Counted from the stretch's first letter, positions 1 through 10,745 are shown. The stretch: DNA of 64,000 bases from Prorocentrum cordatum (GCA_963575745.1 CAUYUJ010020273.1:83104-147103); one strand, 5' to 3'. Program-made: numbers and translations. The notes: a model not told the origin generated them from the letters alone.

Positions 1-474
1 ACATCAAGTGGCCGCCAAGAGAGACATCTCGATGAACATGCAGCAACTCCACGGCAATTCCATGCTGCAACGCTGTTGAGCAGCTTCCGCAATCGCAGTG
101 GTGGAGATGCGCTGAAGCAAAACCAGCCCCCCAAGAGATGTCAGCTTTCAGGATCCAGGTCCTAGACAACCGGGGATCGGTGGACAGGCGGACGTGCTTC
201 ATCTATGCAACATTCTAGTTGAACCAATGAGGATAATCGTCAGTGGCTCGCTTGCCGTTGTATCCGTTGCGTCGTAAGCCCCTGTCGTAAGACCCTGTGT
301 GTCATGATTCGGTTCAGCTGTTCGCGTATTGCTCTCATCCGCCACCGTGCCCTTGAGGCACGAGTTGGAGTGCTCGCAGGCCCTTGGCCGAATCCTGTAA
401 GCCTCAGCCCTGAATCCTGAAGATTATTTAAGGGGCCCCGACCCCAAATTCCTACATTTCCCGGAGCCTCCCGC
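1..474. other. Unassigned sequence at window start
   Basis: I recognise no gene, RNA or repeat here. Open frames on the minus strand are short and low in complexity, and they continue into the minisatellite to the right. Confidence 0.4.
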
Positions 475-1260
475 GTGCCCTCTGAGGCGCGTCGCACTCT
501 GCCCGATAATTCTTCCAGGCCGAATACAGCCCCAAAGACAGACCAGAAGTGCCCAAAGAGGCTCCCAAGACGGTCCAAAGAGGACGCCGAAGCGACGAAC
601 AACCAGTCCAATACGCCCAATATGGCCTCTGGTCGGCCGAAAAGAGGCCCAAGACGTCCCAAGAGGCCTCCGAGAGCCGTCGCAAGAAGGCCCCGAGAGG
701 CCAAAATCAGGCTGTTCCATGTGTCTTGGGCTCTCCACGTTTCGAGCCTCCGACGCCCCAGGACGTCCCAAGAGGCCCCCGAGAGGCCACCGCAGGACGG
801 CACCAGAGGCCCTCACGAGGGCCTCAAGACGCCCCCAAGACAAACGTTCTGAGGAGCATCGAGCAGATGCCGATGCCACATGCGAGCACATATCCCGAAC
901 CACTCAGACAGAACCCATCGAATCCTGTGCGCGTGTACGTTGATGGCGTGACTGCCAGCATGGTATTGCAAGCGGGCCGAGAGGCGCCCAAGAGGGGCCG
1001 AAGGCGCCCCAGGAGAGCTCCCAGGACGGCCTCCAAGGGGGGCCCGAGAGGGTGGAGCCTTCCGCCCCAAGAGGCACCCAGGAGGCGTCCAAGAGGCCCC
1101 CAAAGGAGGCCCCCACGAGGCCTCAACCAGGCCCCAAGACGCCCCCACGAGGCCCCAAGAAAGGCCCACCAAACGGCCCCAAAATGTCTCCCCCAGACGC
1201 CTCAAAACTGACTTCAAGAGGTCCCCGAGAGGCCTCGACGAGATCCCAACGAACATACGA
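475..1260. repeat. Degenerate ~10-bp CCAAGAGGCC-type minisatellite
   Basis: Short phrases such as CCCAAGAGGCC, GGCCCCAAGA and CCCCCAAGAGG recur every 9-12 bases in imperfect order. This gives basic, Pro/Arg-rich open frames on the plus strand and Leu/Gly-rich frames on the minus strand, none of which looks like a protein family. Related tracts lie at 10,036-10,745, 31,375-31,900, 35,985-36,085, 41,270-41,360, 42,000-42,150 and 43,140-43,250, so this is a dispersed repeat family. Confidence 0.7.
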
Positions 1261-1383
1261 GAGGCCTCAGAAGCGCAACCCAAGCACGGTGGCGGGATGG
1301 GCCGAAGGCCATCAGACCTGGGCCGGCACGGGAACGGAAAGAGCGCTGCAGCAACCTGCCCGTGAGGGCTCATGGCACCCTTC

Positions 1384-1716
1384 GCTCTTGAGAGCCTTGG
1401 TGGGAAGAGTTTGTGACGTCACCGCTCGCTCTTGGGAGCCTTGGTGTTCCGAGACTTTTACGTTGACGCTCGCTCTTGGGAACCTTGGTGTTGAAAGTTG
1501 TTTACGTCACCGTTCGCCCTTGGGAGCCTTGGTGTGCACGAGTTTGTCACGTCACCGTTCGCTCTTGGGGGCCTTGGTGGGAAGAGTTTGTTACTTCACA
1601 ACTCTCTGTTGGGAGCCCTGGAGTTCAGAGATGTTTACGTTGACGCTCGCTCTTGGGAGCCTTGGTGTGACGAGCTTTTGTACTTCACTTTCGCGCTTGG
1701 GAGCCTGGGTGTCAAG
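1384..1716. repeat. 44-bp tandem repeat, about 8 units
   Basis: The phrase GCTCTTGGGAGCCTTGGTG recurs with its CTTG ending at 1390, 1434, 1478, 1522, 1567, 1611, 1655 and 1699. Spacing is 44 bp, with one step of 45. Between copies, alternating spacers carry ACGTTGACGCTC or ACGTCACCGTTC. Because 44 is not a multiple of three, successive units fall in different frames, so the open frame across it is not a protein repeat. The array abuts the CTC tract. Confidence 0.9.
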
Positions 1717-1720
1717 AGTC

Positions 1721-2130
1721 TACGTCTCCTCCTCCTCCTCCTCCTGACTCCTCCTCCTCCTCCTTTCCCTCCTCCTCCTCCTCCTCCTCCTCCTCCACTT
1801 CCTCCTCCTCCTGCTTTTCCTCTTCGTCCTCATTCTCCTCCTCCTCATCCTCCTCCTCTTTCTCTTCCTCCTTCCTCCTCCTCCTCCTGCTTTCCCTCTT
1901 CCTCCTCCTCCAACTTCTCCTCCTCCTCCTCCACCTCCTCCTACTCCCTCCCTCCTCCCTTCTCCTCCTCCTCCTCCTCCTCATCCTCCTCCTCCTCCTC
2001 CTCCTCCTCCTCCTCCTCCTCCTCTTCCTCCTCCTCCTCCTCCTCCTCCCTCCCTCTCCCTCCCTCCTCCTCCTCCTCCTCCTCCTCCTCCTCCCTCCCT
2101 CTCCTCCTCCTCCTACTCTTCTTCCTGCCG
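1721..2130. repeat. (CTC)n microsatellite
   Basis: Nearly pure pyrimidine tract of CTC triplets with interspersed TTC and CCC. It produces poly-Ser, poly-Pro and poly-Leu frames on the plus strand and Glu/Arg-rich frames on the minus strand, all artefacts. Confidence 0.95.
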
Positions 2131-2201
2131 TCGAGACCAGAGCACGCCAGTGGAAAGCAAGATGGACCAAAAATGACGAACATGACGAAAGCATCCAGCA
2201 G

Positions 2202-3300
2202 ATGACCAGACTCCGTGCCTTGGCCCAAGAGGACCTACCACTACGTGAACCTATTACGTTGGACCAGCTGGAGGGAGCGCTGCGAGCTACGCCGAACTCT
2301 TCAGGCCAGGGCTCCGACATGTGGAAGTTGCAGCATTTAAAGGCTTTGGCTTCCCAGGCTAAGCAAGAGCTGGCGGATTTACGCACTACATGCGAGCAGA
2401 CCTTATCATGGCCCCATCAGTGGTTACACATTTGGTATGAGTTACTACGCAAAGGCTCCAACTTGAAAGCTGGCGACGGAAAGCCCATCGGCCTGATACC
2501 GCTCCCGGTTCGACTGTGGGGACGTGGACGACAGCCAGGCATGGCAGAATGCAGCAGTGCAAAGGCGGCCTTGTGGGATGCGGCGGTGGCCAAGTCGCCG
2601 GCACTCCAGGCAGCTCTTTACAGTATGGCCATGGATGAAAGCAGTGCGTGGGACGGTATCCTAGCATGGGGATCCATATGCCTGGACATCAAACAGTTCT
2701 ACGATTCGATTAGCATCCCGCTTCTGATAGATCGAGCCTTGAAGTTACACTTCCCAGCAGTGGAACTGTACCTCAATTGCCTGATCTACCTCGCACCGCG
2801 TGCAGTACGTGCGGCAGGCGCTTTTGCGACGCCTATCATACCTGGGAACAGTATAGTCCCAGGCTGCAACAATGCGAACAATGGAGCGAGGGCTTTCTTG
2901 TATGAGGTTTTGGATCATGCACGCAGTCGAGTTCCGCCCGCTCTTCCACGACAGTATGTGGACGACGTCACTGCGCGGTCAGACGGCTCGTACAAGCAGG
3001 TGAAGCATGAGCTCACCACGGTCGCCGTCGAGCTCATCAAGGGATGCATCGAAAGCAAGCTGGAGATGTCAGATAAGTTGGCAATCATGGCATCGCATCC
3101 TACCATAGAGAAAGCAGTATCACGGGCAGCTCTTCAGCCAGGTGCCACAGTAAGAAGTGCAGACTGCGTGCGCGACCTTGGCATCGACATGGCTCGAAGA
3201 CGGCGAAGGAGAACAACCACTGCACAGGCAAGACGCAAAGCAGCTAGAGTGCGAGTACGACGAGCCCGGGTTTTCAAAGGGACTGGCCAGCGTCGACGGA
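2202..3300 (+). pseudogene. Reverse transcriptase core of the LINE relic
   Basis: From the ATG at 2,202 the frame holds RT hallmarks in order: KPIGLIPLPVRLWGR (residues 94-108), LDIKQFYD (161-168; Asp162 and Asp168 fit motif A), IVPGCNNAN (218-226, motif B) and YVDD (252-255, motif C). LGIDMARRRRRR follows at 326, where related elements have LG(V/I)D and a basic run. The three catalytic aspartates are kept. The frame then runs into a MITE at 3,308 and reads through it by chance, so the polypeptide past residue about 369 is partly MITE-encoded. An N-terminal endonuclease would be expected upstream; a CTC tract is found instead, so the 5' end is missing or out of frame. Confidence 0.85.
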
Positions 3301-3307
3301 ATTTGGC

Positions 3308-3489
3308 TACTCCAGATTTCGTAATAAAGGGAGGGGGGTCTCATTTCGGGGGGGTCTCTTCCAGGCTATCTTGGAGGGCCTGGGGGGGTCTGGGGACGAT
3401 GTTTTGGAGGGTTCTCCCACGGGGGAGGTCTGAAATGGCTTGTCTTGGAGGGTCCAGACCCCCTCCCTTTTATTACGAAATCTGGAGTA
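3308..3489. mobile_element. MITE with 28-bp inverted repeats, flanked by TA
   Basis: The left end (3,308-3,335) starts TACTCCAGATTTCG and the right end (3,461-3,489) is its reverse complement with one extra A in the A-run. If the outer TA on each side is the duplicated target, the element is CTCC...GGAG between TA dinucleotides, as in Tc1/mariner-derived (Stowaway-like) MITEs. It has no coding capacity. It lies inside the RT relic: coding-like sequence resumes right after it, which dates the insertion later than the LINE. Confidence 0.85.
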
Positions 3490-3660
3490 ATCTGAACATG
3501 GTCAACGTCAGGGCGGAGTCGTCTTATGACGTGCCAGTGATCGGCCAGTCGCCGAGCGCAGCACGACGCGCACGCGCCGAAGCAGCCGACGTGCTGGGCT
3601 ACACCACAGGAGGCCGAAGTACCTCCGTGGTCATGCTGCTCCACTACTTTGAAGGGGCCC

Positions 3661-3838
3661 CAGGACACACACATAAATACACACAAATAAACATATTCCC
3701 CATATTCTTTAATGTTTTCTGGGTTTTTGTCTTCCCCCCACTTCCCGTATTTTCCAATATTTTCTTGGGAATCGACGATTAATTGTGTATGTGTGTTTTT
3801 CCCCTCCTGATACTTTGAAACTGACCCCAAAGCAATGG
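3661..3838. other. AT-rich insert in the LINE relic
   Basis: Base composition drops abruptly from GC-rich coding sequence to AT-rich text (ACACACATAAATACAC, TTTTCTGGGTTTTTG). LINE-like coding resumes at about 3,841 in another frame. No clear terminal repeat was found, so its origin is unknown. It accounts for one of the frame changes. Confidence 0.5.
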
Positions 3839-3840
3839 GA

Positions 3841-4150
3841 CTTAGGCGCCAAGTGGCAGAGTGGCTCAAGCTTTGGAAAAGAGCCCCAGGGTACCATGAC
3901 AAGCTTCGAGCTGGATGGCATGCGGCTGCTCATCGCCTACGGAAAGCACGACCCCGTGGACGGTGGAATGTGGTAGCTGGACCAATGGCAGCACTTATCC
4001 AAGGCTTCTCAGGGCTGGGCTGGCAGCTCAGCGAACCAGACACCTGGACTGACTCAAAGCAGAACGTTTGGCGAATGACGGATACGAACAGTGAACCCCG
4101 TGCGTCCGCCGCATCCAGCGACCAGAAGGCTAACGAGACGAAGTTGTGGA
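3841..4150 (+). pseudogene. LINE relic, C-terminal RT-associated region
   Basis: The frame reads RQVAEWLKLWKRAPGYHD and, further on, a W.VVAGPMAALIQ...GWQLSEPDTW stretch. This resembles the region after the RT domain in dinoflagellate LINEs, where a GP(M/L).A...LGW..P..W pattern is usual (from memory of the family). It has no catalytic motif of its own. It is joined downstream to an 18-bp minisatellite. Confidence 0.55.
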
Positions 4151-4154
4151 ATGT

Positions 4155-4312
4155 ACTAGGCGGGTGTCCTGTGCAAGCTGGGTGTCCTGTACCAGCTGGG
4201 CGTCCTGTACCAGCCGAAAGTCCTGTACCTGCTGGGGGTCCTGCACACGCTGGATGTCCTGTGCCAGCTGGATTTTAGGTACCAGATGGGTGTCCTGTAC
4301 CAGCGTCAAGCA
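4155..4312. repeat. 18-bp minisatellite encoding (GCPVPA)n
   Basis: The unit GGTGTCCTGTACCAGCTG recurs about eight times with point changes, and the plus-strand frame gives GCPVQA, GCPVPA, GRPVPA and so on. It expanded within the LINE relic and ends in a stop codon (TAG at 4,276-4,278). Confidence 0.85.
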
Positions 4313-4338
4313 TCAACTCCAGCGAGCAGCAGAGAGAG

Positions 4339-5010
4339 ATGTCAGGGCAGGCCGAACTCATTTGTATTAGAAAAAGGTCTGAAAGTCCTGGGGCTGCTCT
4401 GGACAGCACCCCAGGCTCATACGCCGCCACGCCTGCTAGATGCGGTCAGGTAAAACCCTCAGCCATGGGACTACCACCATCGCATCCAGACGAACAGAGA
4501 GCGCAGACGGCCCAGGACTACGCGGACATGAGAGCAGACTTACGAGAATGGGCAGCGACATGGTTCGACGATCGCCTCAGCTATACCAGAGGTGATAGCA
4601 ACTGGAAGGAGTGGTGCGAGGCGTTTCTCTCAACGATGCTGAATGGAGGCAATTATGAACCACTGCGCAGATTATTGCACGCTTGGTTTCCGAACAGATC
4701 CCTCGCCTCCATTATCCAGGAGCTTTGTGGCAGCGCTTGGAGACAGACAGAACGGCGCCGCGATGTTTTTATCTAAATATTGGCAGCATCTGAAGCCCCA
4801 CAGCGACAGCGTCTTGAACGCAGGAACTGGAGAATGTTGACAGAAACCAGGGCTATGTTCAGGAGGCCCTTGGGTACGAATGCGCCCGACGTACGACGGC
4901 CTCCACCTCCACGTCAACCAGACAACGACAATGACCAGGCCGCGGACGTGCATGACCACCTCATTGCTCAGCTTGTAATGATGGCTCAGCCTGAAGCAGC
5001 CTCACGTTAA
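4339..5010 (+). pseudogene. LINE relic, interior segment in two frames
   Basis: Two abutting open frames (4,339-4,776 and 4,780-5,010) have ordinary amino acid composition (for example WKEWCEAFLSTMLNGG and HDHLIAQLVMMAQPEAA) and lie between recognised LINE segments on the same strand. I recognise no domain. They are probably the linker between RT and RNase H, with a stop at 4,774-4,776. Confidence 0.45.
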
Positions 5011-5064
5011 CAAGTACCAGATCGCCAGGCTGCAGATCGCCAGCCACAGCAGACTGCGACCAAC

Positions 5065-5982
5065 ATGGACGGCGACCACGACCCTTTCGAGGACATGGAA
5101 GAGGGCACAGAGATCATACAGTTATCGACTGGTGGTGTCTCTTCAATAGATATTCGTGGACACGAGGCCGTCGTCGGAGCTGGACACTCTGTCAAGTCTC
5201 TGAATGCTGACAGCGGGACCGCTACTCAACAGCCACCAGTTCGACAAAAACAGCTACCTGCAGCAGGCGACGCCTACCAGCAATCAGACGACGCCACCCA
5301 GCCCATGGTCCACATCACTGCCGACGTCATCCAGGAGTTGCGGCAACCAGCAACCAGAGATCGACATGGAGGTCAGTGGGGGTCTACACCAAATCTCACG
5401 CCGTCTCTGAGAACGCTCCAGAGAATGCGACGAACGGATTCCCATCGGGAAGCTGGAGCGCTTGAAGCAATGTTGTGTAATACAATTTGGACTGAAGAAC
5501 GATGCCGCGCTGAAGGCTACGCATGCAATGGTGTATGTACCCGATGCACGACGGGTCACAAAGAGACGATGGCCCACCGAGTATGGAGTTGCCCTCACAC
5601 GCGCGCACAAGATCACCCTTGGACCCGTCAGAGCGCCACGCTGTGTGAGGAAGCTGTTCGGGACATCACCATTGGGACAAACTTGGAGTTGTGGCTAAGA
5701 GGGCTGCTACCATTCACGTGGAATCCTGTACCGCCCCCTCCTTCGTGGGACACGCCTTGCCTGCCGTTCTACATCGACTGGGACGGGCCGACTGTATCAC
5801 TCGATGGCACGGTGCACTTCGAGAACCGCGTCGAGTGCAAGCTGGCCTTCCTGGACGACTCGGCTTCGAGCAGCGACGCGCGCATTGCGCGTGCGGGCTG
5901 GGGCGTCTATCTTGCCCAGTCCGCGGCCAGCGTGGAAAAAATGACCCTGAATCCCCTCGACCAGGAGCGTGCGGGGGAATAG
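5065..5982 (+). pseudogene. LINE relic: zinc knuckle and first half of RNase H
   Basis: The 305-codon frame carries GVCTRCTTGHKETMAHRVWS followed by CP at residues about 154-175, a CxxC...H...C pattern found C-terminal to RT in many LINEs. IARAGWGVYLAQ at residues about 274-285 matches the first strand region of RNase H (RAGWG). The frame then reaches a stop at 5,980-5,982, while RNase H continues in another frame from about 5,970 (VSCAELAALWWALK). A one-base slip near a run of G at about 5,975 would explain the break. Confidence 0.75.
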
Positions 5983-6263
5983 ACGGAGCCCAGACGGTCT
6001 CGTGTGCCGAGCTTGCGGCCCTCTGGTGGGCCTTGAAACTTACCAAGGGGCCTGTATGGCTCTACACTGACAATCAGATCTTGTACGACGGTTGGCATGG
6101 TTTCTCGGAGTCTTCGGGAGAACCCGGAGGCTGGTGGAATCGAGTATTTTCAGAAGCTCAAGGTCGACGGGTGATGCCCAGCAAGTGTAATTCGCACCTT
6201 GATGTCGCTAGCCTCCCTGGTCCAAACCCCATGTGTTTCGCGAGGAAACGACCTTGCAGGTAA
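5970..6263 (+). pseudogene. LINE relic: second half of RNase H
   Basis: In this frame CAELAALWWALK supplies the RNase H glutamate region, LYTDNQ the following aspartate, and KCNSHLD resembles the KxxSHL segment before the final motif. The last RNase H segment, GNDLAGKSA, is in the next frame from about 6,238, so a second frameshift lies at about 6,200-6,240. The catalytic residues can be made out, but no single frame holds them all. Confidence 0.75.
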
Positions 6264-6930
6264 ATCTGCCCAGATAGGAGTACAACGTGTCTCGGAAGAT
6301 ATCGTCCCAGAGGTCAAAGATCTTGCGCGTGCGGAATTCAAAGCGTGGTTAGTCCAGAGGAGGCTAGGTATCGTTAGTGCCGCTGCTGCGAGTGCTGAAT
6401 TTGAGCGCAAAAGCCGCCCGCGTATGGTCAACATTGCGCCCGCTGCCTGGCGCGTAAGGAAGAAGCTCGAGAAATCTTCGGGGCACCAGCTTTCCAAGGG
6501 TGGCCCCTCCTGGGTGTGTAGCCACTGCCAGAGTGGCCCAGGGAAGTTTTCGGTTTTGGACTGGCTCCGTAACGACAGTTGCCCTGGACCCCAGTACCAT
6601 CGAGTAGAGTCTCAAGGTAGGCCCGTCCGCCTCCCCCCTCGGTTAAGAATCGGGGGTAGGGAGGTCCATGAGTCTCACAATGCAGCCATTCTGTATGGCC
6701 AGATGTTCTGTTGGATGTGTGGGTGCCTCGGTTCCAAGACCCCCTCGGGCGGAAGGCTGGGGGCGGGGATCGTGGTTCAGTGCAATGGGCACCCCACCCC
6801 AGCAGGGAAAGAGGCCTTGAATACAATTCAGCGTTGGGAGGTCCCCTCATCGAAGGGCAAGGCTGTGTGGCCTGACGGCACCCCCAACGCCCCCAGACAG
6901 AGAAAGCGCACAGCGCGCCGACAGGGGTAG
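6199..6930 (+). pseudogene. LINE relic: C-terminal Cys/His-rich tail
   Basis: After GNDLAGKSA the frame encodes about 240 residues ending at TAG 6,928-6,930. It contains WVCSHC...W.......C and FCWMCGCLGSKTPSGG, two CxxC pairs that look like zinc-binding sites. A CxxC-containing tail with a basic terminus (RQRKRTARRQG) is common in this LINE type (recalled). It is uninterrupted and ends cleanly, so this is probably the element's true 3' coding end. Confidence 0.65.
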
Positions 6931-6995
6931 CTCTCTGTCCCACCATCAGCTGCTCATCGGTGAGATTTGTGGCCTGGTTGCTAATTGTCCTGTAA

Positions 6996-8005
6996 TTGTC
7001 CTCCTCCTCCTCCTCCTCCTCCTCCTCCTCCTCATCCTCCTCCTCGTCCTCGTCCTCGTCCTCGTCCTCCTCCTCCTCCTGCTCCTTCCTTGTACTCGTC
7101 CTTGTCCTCCCTCCTCCTCCTCCTCCTCCTCCTCCTCCTCCTCCTCCTCCTACTTTCCCTCCTCCTCCTCCTCCTACTCCTCCTCCTCCTCTCCCTCCTC
7201 CTGCTTCCCTCTTCCTCCCCTCCTCCTCCTCCTCCTCCTCGTCCTCCCCCCCCTCCTCCTCCTCCTCCTCCTCCTCCTCCTCCTCCCTCCTCCTCCTCCT
7301 CCTCCTCCTCCTCCTCCTCCTCCTCCTCCTCCTCCACCTCCTCTCCTCCTCCTCCTCCTCCTCCCCTCCTCCTCCTCCTCCTCCTCCTCCGGCCTCGTCC
7401 TCGTTCCTCCTCCTCCTCCTCCTCTCTCCTCCTCCTCCTCCTCCTGCTCCTCCTCCTCCTCATCTTCCTGCCTCCCACTCCACTCCATCACCCTCCTCAT
7501 CTTCCCTCCTCTTCCTCCTCCTCCTCCTCTTCGTCCTCGTCTCCTCCTCCTCAACCTCTTTCTCCTCCTCCTCCTCATCCCTTCTCCTCCTCTCCCTCTC
7601 CTTCTCCTCCTCCTCCTCTTTCCCTCTTCCGCCTCCTTTTCTTCTTCCTCCTCCTCCTCCTCCTCCTCCTCCTCCTCCTCCCTCCTCCTCCCCCTCCTCC
7701 TTCTACCTCCCTCCTCCTCACTTGGCCTCGTCTTCGTTCCTCCTCCTCCTCCTCCTCCGCCGCCTCCGCCTCCTCCTCCTCCTCCTCCGCCGTTTCTCCT
7801 CCCCTCCTCCTCCTCCTCCTCCTCCCCTCCCCTCCTCCTCCTCCCTCCCTCTCCTCCTCCTCTTCCTCCCCCCCTCCTCCTCGTCCTATCCCTCCTCCTT
7901 CTCCTGCTCCTCCTCATCCTCCTCTTCCTCCTCCTCCTCCTCCTCCTCCTCCTCCTCCTCCTCCTCCTGCTCCTCCTCTTCCTCATCCTCCTCCCCCTCC
8001 TCATC
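6996..8005. repeat. (CTC)n microsatellite, about 1 kb
   Basis: A 1-kb pyrimidine tract of CTC with CGT and CCC variants directly follows the LINE relic (a 65-bp spacer). The large Ser/Leu/Pro and Glu/Arg/Gly frames on both strands come from the triplet repeat. Confidence 0.95.
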
Positions 8006-8404
8006 TTCGGGCCCGCTTGGGAGCCTATTGGAGCCCTATTGGCTCTCGCCTCAGCGCCGCGCACATTCGCTTGTTTTTCAAAAGTTGCAAGAATGTCACG
8101 GGTTCTCATGATCAACGTATGGTGTTTTGGAAGGGTTCAGGATTATGCGGGTGCGACAGTTATGTTGATTCGCAGTGTTGACGCCCCAAAAAATGACGCT
8201 CTGGCACGATTCCGGATCGTCAAGACGCAGCAGTCAGGTTGATACGTGGCGTTGAAATCCCGAGAACAACGTTTTGACATGCTTCAGGGTCTTCAAACGG
8301 TTGTCTTCCAACGAGGCAGTTCCCTCAATGGAAATGCCTATGAAGAGGGAGCTTGAAGGGAAGGTTAACTCCAACATCGTTGATGACTCTTGGTTTTACT
8401 CTGG
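8006..8404. other. Unassigned sequence
   Basis: Mixed-composition DNA between two CTC tracts. A weak internal similarity (GTTGATTCGCAGTGTTGA near 8,163 and GTTGATACGTGGCGTTGA near 8,237) is the only structure seen. Confidence 0.4.
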
Positions 8405-8530
8405 TCCGCCTCCTCCTCCTCCTCCTCCTCCTCTTCAGCCTCCTCTTCAGCCTCCTCTGCCTCCTCCTCTTCTTCCTCCTCCTCCTGCTCATCCTCCTCT
8501 CTATGTGTCCTCCCTCTCCTCCGCTTCTTT
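8405..8530. repeat. (CTC)n microsatellite
   Basis: CTC triplets with two TTCAGC interruptions; no coding value. Confidence 0.9.
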
Positions 8531-9000
8531 ATTCTCCCCCGCGTGTTCCCCGAAGGGTTTCCACAACGGCTGGGGGAACACTTGGTCGGATAGCTTGGCA
8601 GAGCTCTGGCCATAACGCTCGGCCGCACGGGCGATTCCAAAAGGCAGGGGGCGGCAGTGATTCGCCGCAGGAGTCTCCGATAGAAGGACTACGCTGTGGC
8701 GCTGTGGCGCGATGTTATTGCAAGGCGGTTCTCTCCCCCCTCTCTCCCTCGCTCTCCCCCTCCGCCTCTGGCCCCCCCCCTCACCCGTCTTCCCCTTTCT
8801 CCCCCCGCCGCAGGAGGCCCGTCAGGGCCGCCCGCCTGCCGCACGGCCCGGGCACATGAGCACCGCGGGCGGGCAGCCCAGCGCTGCCCGACCCACGAAT
8901 CGCCGCTCAGCCCCACGGATCGCCCCCCGCCCGCCCTTCCCTCCCCCCTGCTCATACGGCAGGCTCGTGACATGACGGCCAGGGCGTTGCACCCTGACAC
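8531..9000. other. GC-rich unassigned sequence
   Basis: C-rich DNA with long open frames of low complexity (Pro/Arg/Ala). No domain or RNA recognised. Confidence 0.4.
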
Positions 9001-9039
9001 CGCGCGGATCGTTCAACATGGAACGATTGCGGCCCTCCG

Positions 9040-9160
9040 ATCGCGCAGCACCGTTCGACATCTGCCGCTGTCGGGCCGCTGGCGGCATTCAACCTTGAAC
9101 GCCCGCGCTGGGGTCGCCGCCGAGTCGGCACGACACGAGCCTGCCGTACCCCACTCTCCC
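9040..9160. repeat. Dispersed ~115-bp repeat, copy 1
   Basis: This segment (GTTCGACATCTGCCG, GCCGCTGGCGGCATTCAACC, CCGCGCTGGGGTCGCCGCC, CGGCACGACACGA) aligns nearly end to end with 25,495-25,612 on the same strand. No terminal repeats seen; it could be part of a larger element. Confidence 0.75.
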
Positions 9161-10035
9161 CCGCACAGCCTCTCCCTTCCTCCCCTGGAGGGCGGGGCAT
9201 CCTGGGCAAAGCGGGGCCGGACACGCCGACGGTGTCGGGGTGTCTGGCGCCCTCCGCGGTGGACACGTAATCTTTCCGCACGGTCTCCGGGGTGCCTTTG
9301 ATGTAGTCGCTGATGCGCTTCGCGCCCTCGCCTCGCGGGGACTGACACTCAGGCGTGGAAACCTACAGCGCGGGCGCGACCGCGAGAAACCCTCGCAAGA
9401 AACCCAACCCTGAGAACCCGTGCGCGAGGTGCACCCGAAGGGAAACCTGGAGCACCCTGAAGGCAGCAGCTCCTTCAGCGGCTGCCGGAAGTCGCCGCGC
9501 AGCGCCCCTGACGAAAAGCATATGGTTTCTTGATGCGCGCCCCCACTGTAACAGCGAAGCACCGCGTGTGCCCTCTGGCTTCGGGTCCTGGGACACTCAC
9601 GGATCAACCCAGCTCGAGAACCCCCACGCAAAAGTACGCCCAGGGGGCTCTGATCGGGACTGTCTCGCACCGCAGTTCTTGCTCACGACGCCGGCCCGCG
9701 AAGCCGGGGAGCCTCCAGGCAAGCAGCCTGGGGGATGCGAGCTACCCTCCGTTGTCCGGTCTGGGAGCTGAAGATCGGGCGGCCACGACGGAAAAATCCT
9801 CCAGAGGAGCTGGGAGACCCGTGGCAGTGTGTCGAAAGCTGGGCGAGGGCTGCTAAAACCGTGGCTGCTAAAACGGCCCTCCCGGAAGGAAAAAACAACT
9901 TCCGGGCCTTCGAGCCTCGCAGCCTGCGGACGACCCACCGCCCCCCCCATTTGTGTCCGCAGCTGCGGGGGCGAGAGGAGCCTACACCATGATCATGTCG
10001 ATTGCGGGAGCCTTTCGACGCTTGAAGAGTACTCT
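9161..10035. other. Unassigned sequence
   Basis: Open frames on both strands (the longest 193 codons, minus strand) have no recognisable domain and biased Arg/Ser/Pro composition. Nothing else seen. Confidence 0.4.
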
Positions 10036-10745
10036 CAAACCGCCCACTACTAAATAGCTCCAAGTGGAGCCAAGAAGGGCTCGTAGAGGGCTCCGATGAT
10101 TCCCAAGAGCGCCCTTGGCGCACCACACGAAAGCTCCAAGAGGGCCCAATTGCAGCGCCCCAGGGGACCTCAGCATTTCCCCCTAGATGACACAGTATGA
10201 CCAAAGGAAACTCTAATCAAGTACAGATCCTTCGAACACATCAAGTGTTTTAGCATACGTGGCTTTCTCGCTGTTTCACTTCCGATGGCATCCTGAGGCG
10301 TCAAGACGACTCCAAAATCGCCCAATCTAGCTCCAACTGGAACTCTGAAGGGTTCCAAGATGGTTCCGATGGCCGCGTGGAGCGCCCGAGGAGCGCCCAA
10401 GAAGGCTAAATAGCACATACTTGGTCGCCCTTGCATCTGCTCTGCTTGTGTGCGTCCAAGTCGCTCTGATCATTATGTTTCTCCTCGTGGTCTTCCTCCT
10501 CCTCCTCGTCCTCCTCCTCAGGAACGTCCCAGGAACCCACAAAACGCCTCCCACAAGCCTCGCAAAGGTGTCTCAGAAGTCTCCCAGCAGATTCCCGGAA
10601 ACGTCCCACAACAACCCTCCCATAATCCTCATCGAAACTTGTCAGGGGCTTCCCGGAAGCTTCCAATTGGCGTCAAAGAAAAATCAGAAATATCAGCAAT
10701 CACCCAGAGGCCACCCAGGAGCCGATAAGGAGATTATCAAAGTCC
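10036..10745. repeat. Degenerate CCAAGAGGCTCC-type minisatellite with embedded unique segment
   Basis: GCTCCAAGAGG-like phrases recur through 10,060-10,160 and 10,310-10,410, and CCCA(C/G)AA phrases through 10,520-10,740. The segment at about 10,235-10,310 (GTGGCTTTCTCGCTGTTTC) has a counterpart at about 31,525-31,590 inside another tract of the same family. A short CTC run lies at 10,490-10,520. Confidence 0.6.

Larger units (their letters stand above)
2202..6930 (+). pseudogene. Degraded LINE-type retroelement (RT, zinc knuckle, RNase H, Cys/His tail)
   Basis: Coding remnants in one orientation give the order reverse transcriptase (2,202-3,300 and about 3,492-3,660), a further coding-like block (3,841-4,150), an interior region (4,339-5,010), a CxxC...H...C knuckle plus the first half of RNase H (5,065-5,960), the second half of RNase H (about 5,970-6,250) and a Cys/His tail (6,199-6,930). 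The frame changes at least at about 3,660-3,840, 5,960-5,985 and 6,200-6,250. A MITE, an AT-rich insert and an 18-bp minisatellite interrupt it. The order is that of LINE elements that carry RNase H, and this RT type is common in dinoflagellates (recalled, not searched). The copy cannot encode one polyprotein. It is probably an old insertion that later collected other insertions. Confidence 0.8.

Noticed and set aside
3860-3875. GTGGCTCAAG as a spliced-leader relict
   Set aside because: Only about ten 3' bases match and the upstream part is unrelated; chance is likely.
6985-8181. Long Ser/Pro/Leu and Glu/Arg/Gly frames through CTC tracts (also near 1,500, 21,400, 27,300, 34,800 and 61,400)
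   Set aside because: They are produced by triplet microsatellites; none contains a domain outside the repeat.
8696-9301. 201-codon plus-strand frame
   Set aside because: Part of it is the dispersed ~115-bp repeat and the rest is low-complexity Pro/Arg; no sign of selection.
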